Part shown: in pieces, positions 7,818-16,023 of the stretch
How positions within the stretch are numbered: the stretch's first letter is position 1
Layout of the letters: each line of letters opens with the position of its first letter
DNA from: Neomoorella sulfitireducens
GTDB taxonomy: Bacteria > Bacillota > DSM-521 > Neomoorellales > Neomoorellaceae
DNA length: 64,000 nucleotides
Direction: 5' to 3'
NCBI RefSeq assembly: GCF_024733845.1
Contig: NZ_JANRHG010000004.1
Span: 124,001 to 188,000 of the forward strand
Notes under the pieces: generated by a model
Databases searched by the model: none
Seen by the model: the letters and a program-made list of their open reading frames with translations, nothing else
What the model was told of the DNA's origin: nothing
Program-made: the position numbers and the translations under genes

Positions 7818-9592
7818 TGCGGCAAAGCATAACGGTCAAATTATGGCTGCTCCTGGTATCCCTGGTAGTAATCAGTCTTTTGACGGTGGGTTTTTCCCTG
7901 CACCATTTGTTAGAAAGTTATTACTACAACCAACAGGTAGAAACCATGCTGGCCAGGGGCGATATGCTGGCCCGGAGCCTGGCGAATAATGACAACCTGG
8001 CTGCGCAAGCTGAAATACTGGGCAAATTGGCTGGTACCGGGGTTATGTTTATTGATCGCCAGGGACAGGTTATCTCCTGCAGTAGTAATGGTACCACCGG
8101 TATGAGTATGGACCATATGATGGGCCACAGCAGTATGCATATACCTACAGCTGGTATGCATTTAAATGATACCGACATCGAGCAGGTCCTCCAGGGCACC
8201 AGTGTGGTAAAGCACGGTTACCAGGAAACATTCCAGGCTGATATGCTGACGGTGGCTGTACCGGTCAGAGTCAACGGGGATGTTACCGGGGCCGTGATTC
8301 TTTTTGCTCCCCAAGCTTCCCTCAGTGCCGCCATGGCTGCCGTTGACCGCCTTATCCTGTATGCCGGTCTAGGAGCTGTACTACTGGCCACTATCCTGGC
8401 CATCTTTGCCGCCCGACGGGTGACGCGGCCCTTGAAGCAGATGAACCGGATCGCCCTGAATATGGCCCAGGGAGACTTCAGTGGCCGTGTCCCCGTAACG
8501 TCAGGAGATGAGATCGGCCGGCTGGCCAGGAGTTTTAATAATTTATCTGCCGAACTAGCGCAAAGTATAACCGCCCTATCCCGGGAGAAAGAGAAACTTA
8601 ACCGGGTAGTCAGGGGTATAACTGATGGCGTACTGGCCTTTGAACTTAACGGGCGGGTCCTTTTTTCCAACCCGCAGGCGGAAAAGCTCCTCAACCTGCA
8701 ACTGGTACCGGGAATGTCACTGCCGGCGGCCTTAGTGGCGCCCCTGCAAGCTGCCGTAGGGGGTGAAGGGACAACGGGGGAAATCAAGTGGGGGCAACAG
8801 GTTATTGCTGTCAGGGCTGCTCCTTTACCGGATGAAGAAACTAGGGCCCAGGCGGCCGTAGCTATCCTCCAGGATGTAACCAAGCAGAAACAACTGGATC
8901 AGTTGCGGCGGGAATTTTTGGCCAGCGTTTCCCATGAATTACGGACCCCCTTAAGCTTTATCCAGGGGTATGCGGAAGCCCTGGCCGATGGGATGGCAAG
9001 TAGCGAAAAAGAACGCCAGGAGTATAGCGGTATTATCCTGGCCGAGGCCAGACGTTTGCGGCGGCTGATCGAGGATCTCTTTGACCTGAATAAAATGGCT
9101 GCCGGTCACCTGGCCCTGGATCTGGCACCTATTGCCATGGGCGAACTCCTGACCAGAGTGGCCCGGAAATACCAACCCTTACTGGCCGATCAAAATTTAA
9201 GTTTAACAATGGAAATAGCTCCTTCTTTACCGTTAATCAAAGGAGATGCCGTCCGCCTGGAACAGGTAGTGATTAATCTTCTGGACAACGCCCGCCACCA
9301 TACACCGGCGGGGGGTAAAATCACCATTGCCGCCACCCAGGTTGGGACGGAGTTAAAGGTAAGTATTGCCGATACCGGCCATGGGATTCCTCCGGAAGAT
9401 CTGCCTTATATATGGGAACGCTTTTATAAAGTGGATAAGTCCCGCTCGCGGCGTGACGGCGGCAGCGGCCTGGGACTGGCAATTGTAAAAAGCCTGGTAG
9501 AGGCCCATGGTGGGCGGGTGGAAGTAGAAAGCACACCTGGCAAGGGAAGCATTTTTAGTTTCTTTTTACCAGTATTACAACAGTTGGATTAA
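7814..9592 (+). CDS. Sensor histidine kinase with Met/His-rich extracytoplasmic loop
   Basis: A 592-residue membrane kinase: TM1 (about 10-30), an extracytoplasmic sensor domain (31-172), TM2 (about 174-198), HAMP, a PAS-like domain (about 265-355), HisKA with His374 in ASVSHELRTPL, and a HATPase domain with N box (VVINLLDNARHH), DTGHGI and GSGLGLAIVKSL. In the sensor loop, residues 97-116 hold six Met and four His, a density seen in copper/silver-binding periplasmic segments. Metal sensing is therefore a reasonable guess but is not proven. It is co-transcribed with the regulator upstream. A Met-rich DUF2680 protein is encoded convergently downstream. Confidence 0.93.
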   Translation: MMRQSITVKLWLLLVSLVVISLLTVGFSLHHLLESYYYNQQVETMLARGDMLARSLANNDNLAAQAEILGKLAGTGVMFIDRQGQVISCSSNGTTGMSMDHMMGHSSMHIPTAGMHLNDTDIEQVLQGTSVVKHGYQETFQADMLTVAVPVRVNGDVTGAVILFAPQASLSAAMAAVDRLILYAGLGAVLLATILAIFAARRVTRPLKQMNRIALNMAQGDFSGRVPVTSGDEIGRLARSFNNLSAELAQSITALSREKEKLNRVVRGITDGVLAFELNGRVLFSNPQAEKLLNLQLVPGMSLPAALVAPLQAAVGGEGTTGEIKWGQQVIAVRAAPLPDEETRAQAAVAILQDVTKQKQLDQLRREFLASVSHELRTPLSFIQGYAEALADGMASSEKERQEYSGIILAEARRLRRLIEDLFDLNKMAAGHLALDLAPIAMGELLTRVARKYQPLLADQNLSLTMEIAPSLPLIKGDAVRLEQVVINLLDNARHHTPAGGKITIAATQVGTELKVSIADTGHGIPPEDLPYIWERFYKVDKSRSRRDGGSGLGLAIVKSLVEAHGGRVEVESTPGKGSIFSFFLPVLQQLD

Positions 9593-9706
9593 TCGGTTCG
9601 TATACCGGGTAAATTCGCCTGGGGTTGCAGATTTGAAAGGCCTGCAGCCCATAAAAACAGGAAAAGCCACGATGGACCCGGGCTAAAACAGGCCTGCCGC
9701 CGGAAA

Positions 9707-9735
9707 ACAAAAAAGGGCAGTTTAAGGTCCTGCCC
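9707..9735 (-). terminator. Intrinsic terminator of the DUF2680 gene (minus strand)
   Basis: Read on the minus strand, GGGCAG and CTGCCC (9730-9735 and 9715-9720) form a hairpin followed by TTTTTTG. It lies about 110 bp past the stop codon of the gene at 9843-10178. The rest of 9593-9842 holds no convincing gene. Confidence 0.7.
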
Positions 9736-9842
9736 GGGACCGGGAGCTAATGCCCGCCGCTGCAGTGGGCTACCGGCCGTAGTATATACCTTTTCCGCAT
9801 CACATTTCACTTCCTTTAATGGGTCCGGTTCACCTCTTTTGA

Positions 9843-10178
9843 TTAGGTGCTGCTATCCGGACCCGTATTTTCGTCATGGCAGAAGCCGGAAAAATTTCCA
9901 CCCATCATGCCCATGCCGTATTTGGTATGAAAGTCCCGCATACTATCCAGGTGCTGCCGCCAGGATTGGGCCTGTTCCGGAGTGAGCTGGCCGCTCTTTT
10001 CGGCGCTGTCGACCCAGCTCAGGTGCTGGTCGAACATTTGTTGAACAAAGTTTTCGTCCGCGGGAGTCGGTGTACCAGCCGGAGCTTGATTCTGCTGGTA
10101 TACGGCGAAGGCTCTGGGAACGACGATAGTTCCCGCCAGCAGGACTACCGCGGCCAGTATTGCTAAGCGGCTTTTCAT
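9843..10178 (-). CDS. Secreted DUF2680 (YckD-like) small protein
   Basis: A 111-residue protein with a signal peptide (LAILAAVVLLAGTIVV, likely cut near AFA-VYQQ) and a helical mature region. It contains the family pattern LTPEQAQSWRQHLDSM with FHTKYG, then a Met/Gly-rich tail (GMGMMGG). DUF2680 proteins are small exported proteins of unknown function in Bacillota. A second copy lies at 24075-24482 with the same LTxEQ and YHSKYG features and the same upstream tandem operator. It is convergent with the histidine kinase and probably a target of that two-component system (inference). Confidence 0.78.
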   Translation of the reverse strand: MKSRLAILAAVVLLAGTIVVPRAFAVYQQNQAPAGTPTPADENFVQQMFDQHLSWVDSAEKSGQLTPEQAQSWRQHLDSMRDFHTKYGMGMMGGNFSGFCHDENTGPDSST

Positions 10179-10233
10179 ACCTAATCCCTCCTTCCTCTGT
10201 CTTTATTATGGAGGGTTGTTGTGATAAAATTAA

Positions 10234-10256
10234 GCATAATGTGAAGATAATGTGAA
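10234..10256 (-). promoter_or_regulatory. Tandem TTCACA operator upstream of the DUF2680 gene
   Basis: On the minus strand TTCACATTATC is directly repeated as TTCACATTATGC with an 11-bp period, about 56 bp upstream of the start codon. It matches 18 of 23 positions of the site upstream of the other DUF2680 gene (24529-24551). The layout is that of OmpR/PhoP-family regulator boxes. Confidence 0.6.
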
Positions 10257-10272
10257 AGATGTGTTGGTACAA

Positions 10273-10352
10273 TAGCAGCTCATCTAAGGAGCGTGGGGAT
10301 AAGCTTTCGGCCTGCTTGGTAAGAAGAAATTCCTCCAGGGTCTGGATAAGAA
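10273..10352 (-). pseudogene. Tyrosine recombinase N-terminal remnant
   Basis: Between the DUF2680 promoter and tRNA-Leu, the minus strand encodes LEEFLLTKQAESLSPRSLDE, close to the N-terminal core-binding motif of XerC/D-type integrases (FLxxK...LSxxTLxxY). The frame has no proper start, and the rest of the integrase is missing. It sits just past the 3' end of a tRNA gene, the usual place for an integrase after site-specific insertion. Confidence 0.4.
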
Positions 10353-10387
10353 CTACACTTTCGGGGAAAATTTGGTGATTCTGCCCA

Positions 10388-10432
10388 TAAAAATAACCTC
10401 CTCAGTAGCACTGGATTTTTATGAGGAGGTTA
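10388..10432 (-). terminator. Terminator of tRNA-Leu(CAA)
   Basis: A perfect 11-bp stem (TAACCTCCTCA and TGAGGAGGTTA, at 10394-10404 and 10422-10432) is followed on the minus strand by TTTTTA. It lies about 30 bp downstream of the tRNA 3' end. Confidence 0.7.
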
Positions 10433-10461
10433 ATCTGTTGGAATCCTTGATTTTACTTTTC

Positions 10462-10548
10462 TGGTGCCGAAGGCGGGGGTCGAACCCGCACGGCCTCGCG
10501 GCCACCGGATTTTGAGTCCGGCGCGTCTGCCAGTTCCACCACTTCGGC
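10462..10548 (-). tRNA. tRNA-Leu(CAA)
   Basis: The minus strand folds as a class II tRNA with a long variable arm. The acceptor is GCCGAAG paired with CTTCGGC, and the anticodon loop has CAA between CCGGA and TCCGG. The T arm is GCGGGTTCGACCCCCGC-like, and CCA is encoded at 10464-10462. Confidence 0.95.
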
Positions 10549-10561
10549 GTGTGCGATTTTT

Positions 10562-10590
10562 ATTTTAACATAGACTGTATATTCCTGCAA
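10562..10590 (-). promoter_or_regulatory. Promoter of tRNA-Leu(CAA)
   Basis: On the minus strand TTGCAG (10590-10585) and TAAAAT (10567-10562) are separated by 17 bp. The -10 box is about 14 bp before the tRNA 5' end. Confidence 0.6.
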
Positions 10591-10654
10591 GGCCTAAAAG
10601 GATAAATGAAACTCGATGGCGAATAGGAAAACGGCTGGAAGGTGGTGGGCAGCC

Positions 10655-11272
10655 GTGATCCCGGACGATGAATTAGTGGCCAGGAGTCAAAAGGGCGATA
10701 TGGAGGCTTTTACCCTCCTGGTAGAGCGTTACCAGAAGATGCTCTACACCGTTGCGTACCGCTTCCTGGGGAACCCCGAAGATGCCGGTGATGCCGCCCA
10801 GGAGGCCCTGGTACGCGCCTATAAAAACCTGCCGGGCTTCCGGGGCCAGTGTTCCTTTAAAACCTGGCTGCAGCATATCATTGCCAATGTCTGCCGTGAT
10901 GCCCTGCGCCGCATTAGCAGGCGGCCAACTGTTTCTCTGGATGGGATGCAGGAGAAGGAGGGTGAGCTCCGGAAAACGGGTATCCGGGGAGATGCACCTT
11001 CACCGGAAGAAATTTTCCTGGCCAGGGAAGGGGAGGAATATATACATAACTTAATCCAGGCTCTAACACCGGAATACCGGATGGTAGTTATTATGCGGGA
11101 TATTCAGGGCCTGAGCTATGACGAGATAGCGGCTGTCCTCGGTTGTTCTTTAGGTACGGTGAAATCTCGCCTGAGCCGGGCGCGGCAGTTTTTAAGAAAG
11201 CACTTGATCACGGGAAGGGAACATTATGCCACGCAAAGCGTCTATATAAGCAAAGGGGGTGAGGGGCTGTGA
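10655..11272 (+). CDS. ECF-type RNA polymerase sigma factor (SigW/RpoE-like)
   Basis: From the GTG at 10655 the protein has 205 residues and begins MIPDDELVARSQKGDMEAF, the usual start of this family. Region 2 (YQKMLYTVAYRFLGNPEDAGDAAQEALVRAY-type, ending FKTWLQHIIANVCRD) and region 4 (MRDIQGLSYDEIAAVLGC, then GTVKSRLSRAR) are complete. GGAAGGTGG lies 9 nt before this GTG; an ATG at 10616 gives a 13-residue extension but is badly spaced. The stop overlaps the GTG of an anti-sigma gene (GTGA), the usual co-translated pair. The promoters it recognises cannot be read from the window. Confidence 0.92.
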   Translation: MIPDDELVARSQKGDMEAFTLLVERYQKMLYTVAYRFLGNPEDAGDAAQEALVRAYKNLPGFRGQCSFKTWLQHIIANVCRDALRRISRRPTVSLDGMQEKEGELRKTGIRGDAPSPEEIFLAREGEEYIHNLIQALTPEYRMVVIMRDIQGLSYDEIAAVLGCSLGTVKSRLSRARQFLRKHLITGREHYATQSVYISKGGEGL

Positions 11273-12213
11273 ACTGTAACAACTGCCGCGAAATGCTATC
11301 GTCATACATTGACGGGGTCCTGACAACAACCGAGCGGCTGGCCGTGGAGAAACACCTGCGGTGGTGTGATTCCTGCCGCCAAGAGCTGGATGCCCTGCGC
11401 CGGACGGTAGATCTTCTTAAGAACTGGTCGGAAGAAGAAATGGAACTGCCGGCCGGGTTTAGTGAGGGTTTACGTTCAAAGCTTGAAGCGGCCCGCCGGC
11501 CCTGGTACCGGCGCCTGCCGCAATGGCTTTCCCTGGCGGCGGCCCTTATGATTGTGGTGGCCGTTACTGCCTCTGCCGGTTATCTTCCCTCGCCCTTCCA
11601 ATTGCGTAGCAGGCAAGATGCGTCGATGCTGTTCCAGGAAAAAACCGAACAGGTAAGAATTATGGAGGCCCCGGCGCCCATGGTAATGGAGGGGGAGCCC
11701 CCTGCAATATATAATGACCTGGAAAATAAAGGCCCGGTAACGGAAAAGACTTTTTCAGAAGAGAGAAGACAACCGGTCCAGCCCCTTAAAGAGCAAGGGG
11801 TTAAAACTACCGGGCAGGCGGTTTTAAATAGCGATGCGAGGGAAACGATTTACCAGGCTGGCTCCGGTGCTAATTCCCGGGGACAAGGGGCCAATCCGGC
11901 TAACGGCCAGGACCAGCAGGCAGGTGAGGGAGAACAATTACCCGGCCAAAAGCCCCCGGAGGAGGCCCCCGGGGATAATGGGCACAATGTTGAAGGGGAA
12001 TTTTTTATTACAGGCGAACAGGCAGAGGAAGAAACAACAGTTTCGCCGTCTATCACCCCCGACAACGAAACAGATAAAAAGGATCAGGATACCCCGGATG
12101 CCGGTACGCTCCCGGCGGTTAATATAAATTCAACAGAATTGCAACAGTCTTTAACAGTACCTGAAAAGGTATACGAAGAGCCTGAAACGACATCACTGCC
12201 ACCCTTACCTTAA
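11269..12213 (+). CDS. Anti-sigma factor with zinc-binding (ZAS/zf-HC2) N-terminus
   Basis: A 314-residue membrane protein. The N-terminus carries the anti-sigma zinc motif: MNCNNCREMLSSYIDG followed by KHLRWCDSCRQEL (HxxxCxxC). A single TM helix lies at about residues 83-103 (LSLAAALMIVVAVTASAG). The roughly 210-residue outer part is rich in Pro, Glu, Gln and Gly, looks disordered, and is longer than in most members. It overlaps the sigma gene by 4 bp and should hold that sigma factor inactive until an envelope or redox signal releases it. A strong terminator ends the pair. Confidence 0.88.
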   Translation: MNCNNCREMLSSYIDGVLTTTERLAVEKHLRWCDSCRQELDALRRTVDLLKNWSEEEMELPAGFSEGLRSKLEAARRPWYRRLPQWLSLAAALMIVVAVTASAGYLPSPFQLRSRQDASMLFQEKTEQVRIMEAPAPMVMEGEPPAIYNDLENKGPVTEKTFSEERRQPVQPLKEQGVKTTGQAVLNSDARETIYQAGSGANSRGQGANPANGQDQQAGEGEQLPGQKPPEEAPGDNGHNVEGEFFITGEQAEEETTVSPSITPDNETDKKDQDTPDAGTLPAVNINSTELQQSLTVPEKVYEEPETTSLPPLP

Positions 12214-12225
12214 GGGTGGCTTTTA
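12198..12225 (+). terminator. Terminator of the sigma/anti-sigma operon
   Basis: GCCACCCTTA and TAAGGGTGGC form a 10-bp stem with a CCT loop, followed by TTTTAAT. The stop codon of the anti-sigma gene lies in the hairpin. Confidence 0.8.
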
Positions 12226-12303
12226 ATATTGAGGGAAAAGAATTGCCACCGGGAAGAGAAAAAGATAAAATAAAAGCAGCGTTTCATCAAAGAAGGATGA
12301 CAG

Positions 12304-14970
12304 ATGCCCGGGAAAAACGGTAAATTGCTCCTGGTGGACGGCAACAGCATTATTCATCGCGCCTTTCATGCCCTGCCGCCGCTCCAGACAAGTGAAGGAC
12401 AGCAGACCAACGCCGTTTACGGTTTTGCCACCATGCTGCAAAAGGCCCTCGACCTGGTGGCGCCGGACTATGTAATCGTAGCCTTTGACCACAGCAAGGT
12501 TACCTTCCGCCACGGCCTGTATGGGGAATATAAAGGGACGCGTCCTGAAACCGCCCCGGAACTCAGGCCCCAGTTTGCCCTGGTTAAACGCCTGCTGGCA
12601 GCCTGGAGACTGGCGAGCTGCGAACTGGAGGGCTATGAGGCTGATGATCTCATCGGGACTTTAAGCCACAAAGGGAAAGGGGCGGGTCTGGAGGTCTTGA
12701 TCCTGACCGGTGACCGCGATGCCCTGCAGCTGGTTGATGACAGGGTGAAGGTCCTCCTTATGCGGCGCGGCCTCTCCCAGGTGGAATTACTTGACCGGGA
12801 AGCCATTAAAAAAGCCTACGGCCTGGAGGCCGGCCAGCTCATTGACGTCAAAGCCCTCATGGGGGATGCCTCCGACAATATTCCAGGTGTTCCCGGAATA
12901 GGGGAAAAGACGGCCGTGCAGCTGGTCCGCCAGTATGGCGATCTTGAGGGAGTCCTGGCCCATGTCCATGAGATGAAGGGACGGAAAGTAGCGGCCAACC
13001 TGGCGGCTTACGCCGACCAGGCCCGTCTCTCCAGGGAACTGGCTACCATTCACTGCAACCTGCCGGTGGAACTAGAACTTGAAGCCTGCCGCCGTGGGAA
13101 GCCCGACTATCAGGCCGTCCTGGATCTTTACAAGGAACTGGAGTTTAACAGCCTGGTCAAGGATGTCTTAAAAGCAATGCAGGGAGAAGACCATGGTGAT
13201 GCGAATATTACTGTTAAAACCCTGTCGCTTCCGCAGCCTCGCATATTGGCCGGCCTGGAGGAACTGGCCGGGCTTGCCGGGCGCCTGGCCGGGGAACAAG
13301 AGGTCGCGGTCGCCCTTGCCTTGAATAACGCCAATTATATGGAGGCCCGGGTTTTAGCCGTTGGGCTGGCCTGGGAAGAAGGTATGGCTGCCCTGGATAC
13401 AGGGGGAATACCTGCAACTGGCCTGGCCATGGCCCTGGAACCCCTGCTGCAGGCAGGCCCCATCTTTCATAATGCCAAGGAAGCTCTAGTGGGGATGAAG
13501 GAGGCTGGAGCCAGGGTTGCCGACCCGGGCGGCGATACCATGATCGCCGGTTACCTCCTCAATCCTACGGCCTCCCGCCACGATTTGCCGGAACTTTGCC
13601 TGGAACACCTCGACCTGGCCCTGGTTGAAGATGCGTCTTTGCCTCTGAACACTGCCCGGCGGGCAGCGGCCGCCAGGCTCCTGCACCGGGAGCTGGTGGC
13701 CAAATTGCAGGCGGCGGGTATGGCCGAGTTATACCGGCGGGTTGAACTCCCCCTGACCCGGGTTTTGGGCGAAATGGAAAGTGATGGGGTTGCCGTTGAT
13801 CTGGAAACCCTTGACCTGATGGGTGCGGAATTAGAAGGCAATATTGTAGCCCTTACGGAAGAAATCTATCGCCTGGCCGGGGAAAAGTTCAATATCAACT
13901 CATCACGGCAGCTGGGGAATATCCTCTTTGAAAAACTGGGCTTACCGCCGGTGAAGCGGACCAAGACCGGCTTTTCTACCGATGCCGCCGTCCTGGAAGA
14001 ACTGGCGGCAAAACATCCCATTGCCGCCAAACTGGTGGAATACCGCCAGCTTACCAAGTTAAAATCGACCTACGTTGACGGGCTGAAGCCCCTGGTCAAC
14101 CCCAGGACGAAGAGCCTGCATACCACCTTTAATCAAACGGTAACGGCTACCGGCCGCCTGTCCAGCAGCGAACCCAATTTGCAGAATATCCCGGTGCGCC
14201 TGGAAGTTGGCCGGCGCCTGCGCCGGGCCTTCGTACCCCACGGTCCCGGCCGCTTCCTCCTGGCTGCCGATTATTCGCAAATCGAACTCCGGGTCCTGGC
14301 CCATATTTCCGGGGACGCAGGCATGATTGCCGCCTTCCGCCGGGGGGAAGACATTCATACCCGGACGGCGGCGGAAGTCTTTGGCGTTCCTTTAAGGGAA
14401 GTGACGCCCCTCATGCGGCGCAGCGCCAAGGCCGTGAACTTCGGTATTGTTTACGGCATCAGCGATTTCGGCCTCAGCCGCGACCTGGGTATCAGCCGTA
14501 GTGAAGCCCATGAGTATATTGAACGTTATTTCCAGCGTTACCCGGGTGTAAGGGCTTACATGGAAGAGGTCGTTGCCAGGGCAAGGCAGGATGGCTATGT
14601 AACCACCCTCCTGGGGCGGCGGCGCTACCTGCCGGAACTCTTCAGTCCCAACCATACTACCCGGAGCTTCGGCGAGCGGGCGGCCATGAATACCCCCATC
14701 CAGGGCAGCGCGGCCGATATTATAAAAATAGCCATGGTTAAGATTTTTCCCCTGCTGGAAGAACAATACCCGGCCGCCCGGATGGTCCTCCAGGTTCATG
14801 ATGAACTGATCTTTGACGTCCCTGAGGAAGACCTGCCGGCGGTAGCCGCCCTGGTTAAAGAGAATATGGAAAACACCCTGGAACTCCTGGTCCCTCTCAG
14901 GGTAGATTTAAAATACGGCCCGAGCTGGTACGATATGGAACCCTATCATGGAGCGATAAAAGATGCCTGA
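12304..14970 (+). CDS. polA: DNA polymerase I
   Basis: An 888-residue family A polymerase. The N-terminal 5'-nuclease domain (about 1-290) has LLVDGNSIIHRAF, YEADDLIGT and the GDASDNIPGVPGIGEKTA helix-hairpin-helix. The polymerase domain has motif A (DYSQIELRVLAHISGD), motif B (RRSAKAVNFGIVYG) and motif C (QVHDEL). The middle 3'-5' exonuclease domain lacks its catalytic acids: the DxE of motif I is replaced by VAVALALNN, and the motif II and III aspartates are absent. It should therefore have no proofreading, as in Bst and Taq polymerases. The gene overlaps mutM by 8 bp, forming a DNA-repair operon with coaE downstream. Confidence 0.97.
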   Translation: MPGKNGKLLLVDGNSIIHRAFHALPPLQTSEGQQTNAVYGFATMLQKALDLVAPDYVIVAFDHSKVTFRHGLYGEYKGTRPETAPELRPQFALVKRLLAAWRLASCELEGYEADDLIGTLSHKGKGAGLEVLILTGDRDALQLVDDRVKVLLMRRGLSQVELLDREAIKKAYGLEAGQLIDVKALMGDASDNIPGVPGIGEKTAVQLVRQYGDLEGVLAHVHEMKGRKVAANLAAYADQARLSRELATIHCNLPVELELEACRRGKPDYQAVLDLYKELEFNSLVKDVLKAMQGEDHGDANITVKTLSLPQPRILAGLEELAGLAGRLAGEQEVAVALALNNANYMEARVLAVGLAWEEGMAALDTGGIPATGLAMALEPLLQAGPIFHNAKEALVGMKEAGARVADPGGDTMIAGYLLNPTASRHDLPELCLEHLDLALVEDASLPLNTARRAAAARLLHRELVAKLQAAGMAELYRRVELPLTRVLGEMESDGVAVDLETLDLMGAELEGNIVALTEEIYRLAGEKFNINSSRQLGNILFEKLGLPPVKRTKTGFSTDAAVLEELAAKHPIAAKLVEYRQLTKLKSTYVDGLKPLVNPRTKSLHTTFNQTVTATGRLSSSEPNLQNIPVRLEVGRRLRRAFVPHGPGRFLLAADYSQIELRVLAHISGDAGMIAAFRRGEDIHTRTAAEVFGVPLREVTPLMRRSAKAVNFGIVYGISDFGLSRDLGISRSEAHEYIERYFQRYPGVRAYMEEVVARARQDGYVTTLLGRRRYLPELFSPNHTTRSFGERAAMNTPIQGSAADIIKIAMVKIFPLLEEQYPAARMVLQVHDELIFDVPEEDLPAVAALVKENMENTLELLVPLRVDLKYGPSWYDMEPYHGAIKDA

Positions 14971-15787
14971 ACTGCCTGAAGTAGAAACTATTAAGCGTAC
15001 CCTGGGTCCCCATGTCCAGGGAAAAACAATAGCCGGGGTAGAGGTATATCACCCCGGCGTTATTGCTGTTCCCGACGCCGGCACTTTCATTCATTTGTTG
15101 GCAGGAAAAACAATAACCGGCCTTGACCGCCGGGGAAAATATCTCCTTTTTTACCTTACAGGCGACTGCTGCCTGGTGGCCCATCTTAGGATGACCGGGC
15201 GCCTGATTTTAACGACGGCCAATGAACCCGTATTACGCCATACCCATGTTATCTTCCGCCTGGCTGACAGCAGTACTTTGCGGTGGGTGGACAGCCGCCG
15301 GTTTGGGCGCCTTTACCTGGGAGAGAAGGACGAGGTAGCGGTAGCAGCCGGGTTGAAGAAACTGGGTCCGGAACCCCTGGACCCGTCCTTCGACGCCGCA
15401 GCCCTGGCCGCTGCCTGTGCGGGCAGGCGCCGGCCGGTAAAACAGGTCCTCCTGGACCAGCACCTTTTGGCCGGTATCGGTAACATCTATGCCGACGAGA
15501 TGCTTTTCCTGGCGGGGATTAATCCAGCAAGGGCGGCCTCCTCCTTAACGGCCGTGGAAGTGACCGGGCTGTACCAGGCCATGCAGGCGGCCCTGGCACA
15601 GGGTATAGCCAATTACGGCACCTCATTCCGGGATTACGTCGATAGCTACGGCCGGCAGGGAAAAAACCAGGATTACCTCCAGGTTTACGGCCGCGCCGGC
15701 AGGCCCTGTTCTCGTTGCGGTCACACCCTTGAGCGGATAAAAATCGGCGGCCGCACTACCGTATTTTGTCCCGCCTGCCAGGTTTAG
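14963..15787 (+). CDS. mutM: Formamidopyrimidine-DNA glycosylase
   Basis: A 274-residue protein beginning MPELPEVETIKRTL. Pro2 and Glu3 are the catalytic residues of Fpg enzymes, which excise oxidised purines such as 8-oxoguanine. It also has the H2TH region (LLAGIGNIYADEMLFLAGI) and a C-terminal zinc finger (CSRCG ... CPACQ). The overlap with polA indicates co-expression. Confidence 0.97.
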   Translation: MPELPEVETIKRTLGPHVQGKTIAGVEVYHPGVIAVPDAGTFIHLLAGKTITGLDRRGKYLLFYLTGDCCLVAHLRMTGRLILTTANEPVLRHTHVIFRLADSSTLRWVDSRRFGRLYLGEKDEVAVAAGLKKLGPEPLDPSFDAAALAAACAGRRRPVKQVLLDQHLLAGIGNIYADEMLFLAGINPARAASSLTAVEVTGLYQAMQAALAQGIANYGTSFRDYVDSYGRQGKNQDYLQVYGRAGRPCSRCGHTLERIKIGGRTTVFCPACQV

Positions 15788-15875
15788 ATGGCAGGAAAGT
15801 ATTACCCCTGCAGAAACAATTCCTCCATAGCCGCCAGCTTGCTTTCCGTGGCCGGCGGTTATATTATAATCAGGG

Positions 15876-16010
15876 TATGCAATCAGACCCTTGCGGCTTC
15901 CCGGGAGCTGTTATATTATTAACCCTGGGCTTACTTTTTATAAGATGGGTAACGCGGGAGAAGGCCCTGCCGTGGTTAATTTTTTATCGTTATAGGATTG
16001 TACGATGGTA
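15876..16010 (+). pseudogene. Possible UppP (undecaprenyl-diphosphatase) C-terminal remnant or small membrane peptide
   Basis: A 44-residue hydrophobic frame reads GAVILLTLGLLFIRWVT, then a tail LPWLIFYRYRIVRW. The tail resembles the last helix and YRI end of undecaprenyl-diphosphatases. There is no well-spaced ribosome binding site, and the frame continues upstream into mutM. It is either a remnant or chance. The rest of 15788-16023 holds no other gene. Confidence 0.25.
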
Positions 16011-16023
16011 GGAGCAATGGGTC

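Noticed and set aside
8218-8883. 221-codon open frame antisense to the histidine kinase
   Set aside because: It covers kinase codons on the opposite strand, has no ribosome binding site and a Ser/Ala/Arg-rich composition typical of a GC-rich shadow frame.
9589-9810. 73-codon minus-strand ORF after the histidine kinase
   Set aside because: It runs through the DUF2680 terminator and lacks motifs and a ribosome binding site.
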